Of a stretch of 64,000 bases of DNA, positions 50,431-61,000 are shown in pieces; within the stretch, counting starts at the first letter, position 1; each line of letters opens with the position of its first letter. The translations under genes and the position numbers were made by a program. The notes beneath the pieces are model-generated. The model saw only the letters and a list, made by a program, of their open reading frames with translations, ran no database searches and had not been told where the DNA came from. The stretch comes from Atrichornis clamosus (Eukaryota > Chordata > Aves > Passeriformes > Menuridae): assembly GCA_013400975.1 (NCBI GenBank), contig WBMZ01002651.1:62001-126000 (forward strand), in the 5' to 3' direction.

Positions 50431-52734
50431 TGATTTCATATGATTTCGACTAGGAGTTGGGAAACATGGATACTTTTCCTGATTCACTTGTGTGGTCACT
50501 CGGCTTCTTAGTTTCTACTACTTCTCTAAACTTCTTTGTTGCTGTGGTTAAGTGTGCACATTCTTACAGGAAAAGGATACTTCTGCTCTGCAAAGTATTA
50601 CAAAGTGGGGGCAATTGTAACATGGTGGTTTTTAGAAAAGTTTTGGAGTAGTTACATCTCAGTCCCCTGTAATTTTTCCTTGCTATTTTTGTCACTATGA
50701 GGAACAAAACTATTCCTGCTTGTCATTTTTCTTTAGTTTTCATGCTAGAATCAATTTATTTTTCTGTGAGCCTGACTTGAGTTGTGGGTGGATTTAAACA
50801 ACCTACAATAAAAAGTGAGGGGTTTTTTAATATAAAACTGTTAGACATTACATGCTTAATTAAGGCATCTGTGCATACCTCCTTAAATGACGTCCTGAAT
50901 ATAATGAGGACCAGAGTGATAACAATGGTGCTGAATGGTTGCCATTAATTCCAAGGGATTATGTGAAATATTTCAATTACTGAGGTGTTGATGGCTTCTG
51001 TTGCACATATTTGAGTAATAAATGAAGGGTACCTCTTACAGTTGATTACTCCGATTTCCTTCTCAGCAGTTTCTTTTCATTCATCCTTTGCAAAATGCAG
51101 AAAATTGCATTCTTTGCCACTTAGTGATGTGTATTCTTAATGGATGTGTATTCTTTTCCTTTCCTAGTTATTTTAAAATATAAGCTTCTTTTGGTTTCCA
51201 AATAGTCCTTTAAATTCTTTTTTTTCAAGAACTTTCATGCTAATAAGTGCGAGGTAGTAATAAACCACAGACTCCTTTCAAAGTTTATAAAGGCAAACTT
51301 TTTTTAAGCTGCATTGCTGCAAAAAGGTGTGACCACTTGTTCATTATACCTCTTTAGTTTGTAACGATAATGACTGATGCATTAATGCAGATTTTAAGAG
51401 CAATACTAATTTCTTTTCCAAGAGAAGGTTTAAGGGTATTTGTCTTAGAGTCTTCTAGAAAACCCTGTTTATTTGTGTAATACCTTTTTTAAATAGCTAA
51501 CCAGATGGATCCAGGGAACGCTTGTCCATGTCACATATGTCTAACGCCTTTCCTTCTCTTGGGACCAAACTACATTACATCATATTTTATGATTACAAGA
51601 CAGAATTTTGGTGGAACTTAGCCATATGGTTGAGTCATCTGTTCTCTTCAGTTTTGGAAGGATTATACTAGCATCTTCAAAAGACTGTTAAATTTATTGG
51701 CTTTTTTAACCCATAAAATTTGGAAACCTTCTGCTGTCTCTGGCAATGAAAACAATCCCATTTTCAGCTTATTTATATAATCCTTTGCAGTTATTAACTG
51801 AATCTGTTAAAGATGTTGTTACAGAATGGAAAAAAAAAGATGCTTGTATGTTATTCTGTGTTTCCTATCTCATGAGATGGAAGGGAACCCCTAAAATATG
51901 TGACGTGGATTCCTAAAAGAAACCAAAAAAACAACAAACGCACATTCGTTGCATTTTTGTCATGACTCACAAAGCTCTTAGGTGTTATCTTTTCTTCCCT
52001 GAAGACTTAAAACCTGTTACAAATCCTTGCTCTGCCTCTGCTACTCCACCCTTTCACATGAATTATTGAAAAGCATGTTTTGAAAAAGATGAGAATTGCC
52101 TTGCCACTGACTGGCCTTTTGCTCATGGGAACATGTCTGAATTCAGCAGTTTATCATAGTTCTTGTGTTAGATGCACTCCACAGAATCCAACGTAGCCTT
52201 GGTGTGCAGGCTCAATCTTTGAGATATATTTACAATAAACTGATTCTGATGGGGAGCATGACTAGGGGTATTGGTCAGCTCACTCTACCTTGTAAGCATC
52301 AAGGGGAAAATGCTTTATAGGATTTATATTACTACTAGGGATTTCTCTCTCATGTCAGCCCCTCCATGAACTGTGGCAAAATGACTATGGCTGCAACAGG
52401 GATGTTTGTGATGATGGAAAAGGGGCTGGAAGCACAGCCAGCCCACTCACTGGGATTTTGTGCTCTTTCTTTAGAAAGTTTCCGGGCACTGTACTGCCTT
52501 CAGGATTTTGTGCTTTGTACATCTCTTCACTATAGATTTTTAATTTGCAGTGGCTTTGTGCTGGGGAAGTTGAAAATCTCCAGGTTGTTGAGCTGCTGAG
52601 CTCAGTTATAGAAAATGGGTGGGATCTTGTGAAGAAACCAAAATACAAACTAGGCAACCTGAAGTAGGGTTTCTTGATGTAGCAGCAACAGTATTCCCTA
52701 GGGAGGGATCAAGACTACGACAGACAAGCCACTG

Positions 52735-53230
52735 GCAGCATTTATCTTGATAATAGAAGAGTAACTTGGTGATTATGACATGCAAATAAAGTCCAGCCTA
52801 ATTAGTAGGAGCAAAGTGAATCTTTAATTAAAACTAAAAAGCAGATGCCTGTTTGTGGCTCTTGTCATCTTGTGTGAGCAATCCGACTGCATTTAGTGAG
52901 TTGCAGGGTATCCAAATTAGCAAAAGCACTGTAGTGAGAGGACCGAGCACTCTAGTAAATCACGCATTATTGATAAGAATATTCAGATGAGAACAGGAAG
53001 TTTATTGATGTGCAGATTGATCCATTAATACTGAGCTGGGGTGGTGGTGCCAGGCAGCAGATAGCTCAATCACTGATCAAACAGGCGAGAGTTAAATCCC
53101 AAGTGCTGGCTTGGGGCAGCCGAATGAGTTTCCAGGGGCTGCCTGGAGGAAGGTGTGCAAGCTGTGGCCCTGATCAGATGAAAGGCAAGGCCAACCATGC
53201 CTGCTGAACAGAAAATTTGTGCGTGTCATT
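52735..53230. promoter_or_regulatory. possible conserved non-coding enhancer
   Basis: A block with dense homeodomain-type and POU-type words: a perfect octamer ATGCAAAT at 52,780-52,787, TAATTAG near 52,800, and TTTAATTAAA near 52,823. GCATTATTGATAAGAATATT near 52,965 and GATTGATCCATTAATACT near 53,017 extend it. No coding frame crosses it, and low-complexity text is absent. Such mixtures are typical of conserved developmental enhancers, but any AT-rich intron has some of these words. Conservation has not been tested. Confidence 0.25.
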
Positions 53231-54328
53231 ATTCATCCCTGTAGAGAAATGGATCTCCTTCTGCAGATGAGGCCTAAGGGAAGGAACCAGGCTGAGTGCC
53301 TGCTTGTTCTTTCTCTCGTTTTGCTTCAGGCCTGCCATGTGTGGGCAGTTGATGTTCTGCATACAGAGAGTCTGACGCATAAAAGGCTTGTCTGAGTCTC
53401 AGTGCATGTGATGTGGAGGATAAACAACGTGGGAAGATGTGGTGGTGTGAAATCTCACATGTTCTTCGCTGGCGGCTGAAGTGGATTTTATTTTCATGCA
53501 AAACAATTGCTTGGTTTTCCCCGTGACTCTTGGATTTATCCTTCATTGCAGTCATGGAAGTAAAAGCAGCTAAGCTTAGCTGCTTTAATATTTGATTTTG
53601 GAAACTGACAAATACTATATCTAGAGGTCAATCCTCAGCACTAACATCTGTTACTGGCCTCATGAAGATCAGACAGATAGTGAAACTTTCTTGCATTCTC
53701 TTGTAGTCATGAAGTACTTTTGAAGATTGCATTGAGTCCTTGAAAGCTCCAAACAAAATAAGTTCTTGGAATAGGGATTTGTCTCTATGCATGCACTGTG
53801 TTTTGTTTGGCTTTGTCGTGGGTTTCAGAATAGAAGTCTATAATCCCGTACAGTGGTTATGTCCTTTACAAGAATGACAAATTCAACTATAAATAGATTG
53901 GTTTTCTACCCTGAAGAGTTTTGAGATGTTAATACATATTTTGTTATGAATTTGGAAATTGTATTGCTTCCTACAATGGCATTCTAGTAGGTATAAAAAT
54001 ATTGTGAATTTTTTTTAAAAATAACCATCTAGGATCTTTTCTGGCACTTGTGGAGAATATTAAGATGGTGGAGTTTAGTCAAGTAATCTACTTTGTCTTG
54101 CTAGTAGAGAAAAAAAAAAGGAAACAACTTTCATTGTGAGCTGAAATATAATGTATTTGTAATACAAAAATAAAGTGCCATGGTGGCTTGTACCTTCTGA
54201 ATACAGCTTACAGCAATACAACTTACTGATCAAGTGATGTAATTCTGGACTGTTTGCAGTTCTGCCTGCTGTTGAATTACCTTTTCTTTTCTTATCTACA
54301 ACTTTCGTGTCTATATTCCCCTTTGCAG

Positions 54329-54468
54329 AATAATGGGGAGGGAAAACAGACAGCAGCTCTAAACATGATGAAAACCAACTTACTTTGCAGAAGGGGCAAG
54401 ATAAGCAGTGTTTTGAGAGGTGTAGCAGTAGACAGGAGTGAAGATGAAGCCATAGGTCCAAGGTGCCA
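54329..54468 (+). CDS. candidate coding exon, unidentified protein
   Basis: The acceptor is a clean pyrimidine tract (CTATATTCCCCTTTGCAG) and the donor GTGCCA followed by GTAAGTGAGG. Only the phase 0 frame is open: NNGEGKQTAALNMMKTNLLC, then RRGKISSVLRGVAVDRSEDE and AIGPRC. The peptide is hydrophilic and basic, with no recognised domain. Entry phase 0 matches exon 2 and the exit of the 47,140 candidate; exit is phase 2. Of the candidates downstream of exon 2 it has the best acceptor. Confidence 0.25.
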
Positions 54469-54644
54469 GTAAGTGAGGTAATGCTGAGAGGGTTCCAGCA
54501 CGGTGCATGTCCATTTGGCCATCGGGAATCAAAGAAGATCCATTGAGTACCTCTATTCTCTAACTAAATTCTCTAACTAGTCAACGGAAACTGGAGTGTG
54601 CTGCTAAAAATGTAGGTGGACATAGTCAGCTCGGATACTCATGC

Positions 54645-55122
54645 CAAGTCATAGAACCATAGAATATGCTGATTTGGAATCACAAGGATCATTGAGTCCA
54701 ACTCCTGACCCTGCACAGGATGCCCCAAGAGTCACACCATGTTCTGGGAATGTTGTCCAAACACTTCTTGAACTCTTGTCAGGCTGGTGCTGTGACCACT
54801 TCCCTGGAGAGCCTCTTCCAGTTCCCCACTTCCTGTGAAGAACCTTTTCCTGATATCCAACCTAAACCACTCCTGACACAACTTCAGTTCATTTCCTTCA
54901 GGTTCTGTCACTGGTCACCAGAGAGTGAAGAGATCAGTGCCTGCCCCTCTGCTCCTCCTTGTGAGGATGTTGAAGACCACAATGAGTTCTCCCCTCAGTC
55001 TCCTCAAGGCTGAACAGACCAGGAGACGTCAACCTCTCCTCACATGGCTTCCCCTCCAGACCCTTCACCACCCTGATGGCTCTCCTTTGGATGCTCTCTA
55101 ATGACTTAATGTGGTGCTGACT
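54645..55122 (-). mobile_element. CR1 LINE 3' fragment
   Basis: Minus strand, antisense to the gene. The + strand starts with CATAGAACCATAGAATATGC, a clear complemented CR1 tail, then ATCACAAGGATCATTGAGTC and the same subfamily text as at 6719-7026, but longer. It runs through AGGCTGAACAGACCAGGAG to about 55,122. Only 3' UTR is present. Small deletions distinguish it from the 6.7 kb copy. Confidence 0.92.
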
Positions 55123-56822
55123 TTACAAACCGTCCGCTAAGGAAGTAGTATGTCTATGGCATTAAATGTTGAAAGCTAAGGGACTGTTCCTGTCACTGTC
55201 TGTCTAGAACCAAAGAGTTCAGATGTGTGCCTTGGCCATTAGGCACGCTCTGATCTTCACAGACTGCTGTGTGTAACACGGTGTTGAGGAATACAAGACA
55301 GTCAACACAGTAGCTGAGTAAACACACTTTGCTTGCATAGTTGGCATTGTCCCTGTATCTCACAGCCTGCTTACCACTGAAATATACTTACCAGATAAAA
55401 GGTCGTGTTAGACTATCCAGCCAATTTAACTTTGGACCTCATGATTTCTCTTTTTCCCAAGTGACTGTAAGGCAGTTGTGCAGCAGAAATCCCATAACTT
55501 GAAAGGCCTTGTGTGAGTTGCTATTTGACCTTGGTAAGGAACTAAAATATGTTGATTAAGTAATTCTTCAGTCTTAAAACTTTGTTAGAAGCATTCTTTT
55601 TCATATGTCTCATGCTGATTATCAGTTTCTTGTATAAACAAGAATATATATAAACAAGAAAATATACTTTATTTTTAAGTGTAAGGAAAACCTGCAGATC
55701 CTTGGTAGTACTTAGCTAATCATTTGAAAAGTGTGGTGGTTCTTAAGTCTGTGTTTTGACATCCCATGGATGTTTTTTAAGGCAAGAGCTCCCATGTGTC
55801 CCTCAGTAAACAGTAGTTCGTTAGATGTATTTTAGTTTTAGTACAATTCCTGAGTAATTTCAAGATGAGAACAGTCATCTGAGTTCCCTGTAGCTCTGAT
55901 CCTTACAACTCTGAGAAAAGACAGAACAATGGGAGATGGTCACTTCAAACAGGATAGATTCAACTTTTTTAATTTTAGAAAGTCTCTTGTGTTTTTTCCT
56001 GTGTTAAGATAAACATTGTTTCATTTATACAAATATACACAATTAATTCTTGGCTTTACTTTCTTCTGCCTTGCTGAGAGTGATCGTTTGCATGTGGTGT
56101 GATTACTGCTACGTCCTCTGCTATCTGAAAATTAAGATAAATCTCCAGTTGCTGTATTGATGATGTGTGAGGTGATAAACAATGGACAGTAGCTGGACTT
56201 ACTGCCAGTGCTCCGGCTGTATGTTACTAATGATTTAGATGTACTTTTCATTGTACTGTTCTGATGCCTTGCGTGTTGTGAGCTTTTTGCTCATTGCTTC
56301 TCCCTTATACCCACTGGAATGAAATGGGTTATGTGAAAACATCAGTAACTGCTTAAAAGAAAATATAGGGCCTGATGTACCTAGATGTAATGTTAGCAGG
56401 AAATGCCACTGCTCCTCAAATGCAAAGATTAATTTATCTATTAAAAAAGGCTTGAAAGTAGCAACTGAAGGGAAAAAAAATGAATTGTGGCCTTTACTAT
56501 GAAGTGAAACAAGCAGCATGTGTGAGCTGTGTGCCTCCCAACCCACACAAAACTCCACCATATGCCTCTAAACTCGCTAAATGTGGGCCAGCCACATTCC
56601 TAAGTCTGGGTTTACTGGGTCATGCTCCCTTGGCCTCTCTTGCTGATTTTTGGTCTCAAGCTTTTCGCTTTCTTCCTCTTACAGACATGAAGTCTTACAG
56701 TTGAGTTATGAAGAGGCTGCTTATCTATGCTTTAACTGTCAATATTCCCTTGCTGACCTTATGGCTGCTCTGCATTCAAAACCTGACTGAAACTGTGAAA
56801 CCAAACACACAGGGTTTCTTGG

Positions 56823-56892
56823 AAAAAAACTACAAAACAAACAAACAAAACCACCCCCAAACCCCAACCAGAACTCCACCAAAACAGACAAG
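56823..56892. repeat. (CAAA)n and A/C-rich low-complexity tract
   Basis: ACAAACAAACAAAACCACCC and similar text on the + strand. The open frame through it (56,708-56,902) is a composition product. Confidence 0.65.
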
Positions 56893-57677
56893 AAAGCCCT
56901 AAGAAACTTACAGGAAACATAAATATCTCAGCAAAAAGTCAAACTCTTAAATACTTATTTCCATTTTTGTTTCCCTCTGGAGTGCTCTTGGAGTACAGCT
57001 CACAACCTGCTGCAAATTCCTGTCGTCATTTAAGCAAAGACCGCACTAACTTTTTTCTACAACTTCCCTCCCCCCACATCCCCACTCCCCAGACTTGCAG
57101 TCTCAGATGACCATTTTAGTCAGATCATCTTTCTCCTCCTCTGTTGGTGAAAGACCCTTTCATTTCACAGCTTGTGGTCCCCTTGTGCCAGGAAAGTTTC
57201 CGGGCAGCCTCACTGGCTGATAGAAGTGCCCTGCTGAGTGACTTGCTGTTCAGTTGCATTATTCTGGGGTTCAGCATGGAAAAATGGTTTGCTTGGATAA
57301 TAATCACTTCTTTATCTCCAGAAGCTACCCAGTGAATGGGTAATTATCAAGGTTTACTGACAATCTGCCGTTAGTCCTTTGTTACAGTTCCTTCTTCATT
57401 CACTCCAACTGCTTCCTGCCTTCCCCGTCGAGCTTTTTATCTCCAATTCAAATGGAATTCATGGTCTGACACAAATACAGTCTCCAGTATCAAACAGACC
57501 TCATGCACTTTGCATGGACAGTTACCCCAACTAGGCACCATAGCTCAAGAAGCGAGAGGAGGGCAAGGGATTGACACTTCTGGTTGTAAAATGTGCAGGT
57601 TACTTGCGCTGTGGCTGCAGTTTTGACCTTTAAAGAATGGCATGTACAATCTTGTGAACTGCAAATATTTCATCTAC

Positions 57678-57685
57678 TTACGTAA
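57678..57685. promoter_or_regulatory. perfect PAR-bZIP/C/EBP palindrome TTACGTAA
   Basis: TTACGTAA is the consensus D-box bound by PAR-bZIP factors and NFIL3. It lies in an AT-rich block with homeodomain-type words (AATTAACATTATTAGCC immediately after, GCAATTAGTGACATTTAG near 57,770). An exact 8-base match is expected occasionally by chance in 64 kb, but it contains CpG, which is depleted here. Confidence 0.25.
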
Positions 57686-57916
57686 ATATAATTAACATTA
57701 TTAGCCATCAGTCACCTAAAATAGGAACATGGATAGTCAAGTGAAGCTGGAAAAGACTCTTTCTGTTGTAGCAATTAGTGACATTTAGATAATATCACTA
57801 TGAATTACTTTGAAAGCCATTGTCACGCTTCGTTTTTTTTGACAACTTAATTAGAGGTCTAGACCTTATTTGTGGTGAAGTTAATGAACATAGCATCTTT
57901 TGGCATGGCCTTTCAG

Positions 57917-58072
57917 GGCGCTGCCTCGGTTGAGTGCAGTGCAGCAGAGGTCAGCTTGCAATGCCACTCTGCCTTATCTGCGCCAAGGGCAGGCTTTGGG
58001 AGTCACGGCAAGGAGCTGGAGCCACAGCACTTGAAAGGAGCCCCGGAGGCATCAGCTCCTGGCATCTCCTAA
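57917..58072 (+). CDS. candidate terminal exon or GC-rich coding-like island
   Basis: The acceptor is TTTTGGCATGGCCTTTCAG. The phase 0 frame is open from it to a TAA at 58,070-58,072 and reads GAASVECSAAEVSLQCHSAL, then SAPRAGFGSHGKELEPQHLK and GAPEASAPGIS. The interval is clearly GC-richer than its surroundings. No AATAAA signal was found close downstream, and the entry phase does not fit the exit of the 54,329 candidate, although it fits exon 2 or the 47,140 candidate. No family is recognised. Confidence 0.18.
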   Translation, partial: GAASVECSAAEVSLQCHSALSAPRAGFGSHGKELEPQHLKGAPEASAPGIS

Positions 58073-61000
58073 GCTCTGAATGTCCTGGGAGATGCTGCTG
58101 CAGACTGGAATAGGCTGTTGCTGATAAGGTCAACAACATCCTGCCCTTCTGCAAGTGAGATTTCCACTCCCACCGCAAAATACAATCTGTAAATTTCAGA
58201 TGGGAAGGTTTGAAAAGGTGTAGGCTCCCTACCTACATACCACTGACGCCTAGGTTATAGTGTTTTCAAACAAGCTACTCTTTTGAGAAAAACTGTCATC
58301 TGTTGTTTTAACTTCGAGGCAAGTTTTGTTCAGTACAATAGGATTGTTCTTGTTTTTTAAATTCTCTTGGGAAGTCCAGCACATGTGGACTTCTGTGGAT
58401 GACCTTGTGATGCAGTGGTGTTCAGTGTCTTTGCCATGGGATTGTTTGTGACGCCAGTCTTTAAGTATTCCTTTCCTTTTCAGACAGTGAGTTGCTGAGT
58501 TTGAAATTATCAGGAATTTCAATTTGCTACTCAGCTTCCCTGCAGTTCTGATTTCAGTGGAGATAACATAACTCTGTCTCCAGTAGGTTTGCAACAATGC
58601 AAGGTCACTTAAATCATCTCCTGTAGGCTGCATGCCAAAGATAAAGAAACAAAATTGTTGCCAGTTAATGTTTGCTCAGGTATTTGCTCATGGAAAACGT
58701 TGTACAAGTGCTAAGTAGACCTATCACCTCTTGTTATGCGTTATTTCTTGCATGACATGCTGGTAATCTCAGACAATTGAGGCTTAATATCCTGATATGG
58801 TGGTGATGATAAAAAGCAGAGGTACCTTTTAAAAACATATTTTGATTCCTCAGCTTCTCTTCTGGAAAGGAAAATGTTCACTTTGTGACAGAGAAGACAA
58901 TGTATAAAATAGGTAGTGGAAGCTTTAACTGTATAAGAAAATAGGCTTTGATATAAAGGTTTCCCTTTGGGCTCAAAATGTGTCAACTTGTCAACATGTT
59001 GTGTGTGATCCCAATGATGGAGGATTTTTGCTAGATGGTTTCGGCCCCACAAGTATGATAAGTACTTTACTAGTATCGTGCAATCATAAAATTTTCTCTA
59101 GGTTTGCAGAGGACGTAAGCTGTGCATAGAGGGAGCTTACAGGAGACTTGACAGCTGTCAGTGCAATTGCTGCTGGAGACTGCTGCCGACGTGTGTGACG
59201 GAGCCGTGGGTTTGAGAGTTCGGCCCATCCTGGGGGTGATCGCTGAAGGTGGTGTGAGCACTCTGCATTGGCCTGAGAGTCATGCCCTTTTTAATCACTA
59301 ATCATAAGCTGAAGGGTAAATCAACTCAATCAGCTCTCAGCCTCACTTCACTAACACAGACCACACAGTGCCCTGTGCAGCAGTGGCTTGCCATTCTAAT
59401 CGTGGCTATCATTTTTCCTGCCAGTTTCTTTCTCAGGTTCCTAAATGTTTCAATATGGAAAGCGCTGAACTGTTACCAGAGAGATGCTTCCGAGTGAGGC
59501 CATTCAGCACAGTTTTCTACCTGAAAATTGAAAATCAAGAATCAAAAGCATGCTTGAGAGGGCTGTTAAGTGCCACGTGATGTTTGGATTTTAGCATACC
59601 ATCCTTTCAGCTATCAGTGTTGTATCTTAGGTTTTATTAGGGATGACAGATTATCTGATCTCCTGCACACTAAGAGGAAAATATTTACTATTTTTAGGCA
59701 TGACTGAAAAAATGCCTGTTTTATCCAAAAGCTTGCCTTTCTTGAGCTTTGATCAGATTTACTTTGTCTCTGCATATGTAATGCCCATTCTTGCCACCTA
59801 TACTGAACAGTACACACATGTTTAAAAAAACCCAAATAAACAACAGATTAACCCTTCCCCCTCCCCCAAACCTGAAGAAGTACTGAGAGGAGCTGTGGTC
59901 TGTGAAGCTGAGATGTGTGTTTCACCAGTTCTGCATGTGTTCACAAGCCATTGTTATTGCAAAACGTTAATTGTTTGAAGGAAGGCTGTTGATAACTGCT
60001 TGGCATGTGGCCTACAAAAGTGAGCGGGGGTGTGTAGGGTGGGGGTAGAGGTGCAGAAAACTCACGTGTGCAGTGAGTGTTTTCTTTACACTGAGATGCT
60101 CAGATTTGGGTTTTTTACTTGAATACTCCATGTATAGCACCATTTGTTATGCTACCTGCTCCATTGACTAACTTTCATATTTGCAGCACTCAACAGAAAA
60201 TAAGCAAAAACACCCACAAAACCACCAATGAAACAAAACCAAAGAACCTCAACTTTATTGCTGATGACAAGTACCTGCTTTGTTGCTCTTGTGCTATGGT
60301 AAAGATTTTCCTGAAGGATGTACTGCTATATTGTGTTAACCTTCAGTTTGAAGTGCTCTGCATGGGTTGGCTCAGAATATTACATATGGAGACCTCTCTG
60401 ACATGAAAGAAAACACTCTTTTAGGTTACCTGAAAGAGTGGTATGACAGAGCAGAAACTTGCCAAGAGCTGCTTTCTGGATGATGAGATCTGGTTGGATG
60501 AGATCTGAAAACAAAGGGAGTGAGGAGTCTTGTAATAGAGGTGGCAAGATGTGGCACACAGCTGAAGAAGGGGCCTTACAGAAATGTCTGGGCAACTTGG
60601 AAGAGTGGAATGGTTTGTGGGGCTCCAGAGGAGGAAGCTTGATGTAGTGGGTTTATGGAGTTAAGGTCTCCAGTTGTGCTGGCCATCCTGTGCTCTTGGC
60701 AGAACAGAGCATCTCCCATGTGCACGTTTTCCAGGATAAACAACTGCTGGTGCTGCACGATGAGTGTCAGTTCAAGGTGGCTTTTACACTCAACAGTAGC
60801 TGGCAGTATCCATGTTTTGCATCATCACAACAGAAGTTACCTCCCAAGTCTTTGGTATATACTTGATGATGTGTGGCTTGTGAGGTCAAAACCAGCCTAA
60901 TATTACAAGAAAATGTATGTAATGCAACAGTCACTGCCTCTGCTCAGAAATCTGTTTTCTGATCCACTCTGGGCAGCAGTGCCTGTACAATTTTTAATTG

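Larger units (their letters stand above)
50431..54644 (+). other. unique sequence with possible conserved regulatory blocks and one candidate exon
   Basis: It holds a motif-rich block at 50,770-51,020, another at 52,735-53,230, a 13-base direct repeat GATGTGTATTCTT at 51,126-51,138 and 51,143-51,155, and the candidate exon 54,329-54,468. No recognised gene or young repeat was found. Confidence 0.45.

Noticed and set aside
60477..60510. C/D-box snoRNA-like GATGATGA followed by CTGA
   Set aside because: The boxes are only about 25 bases apart and arise from a direct repeat of GATGAGATCTG; there is no terminal stem.
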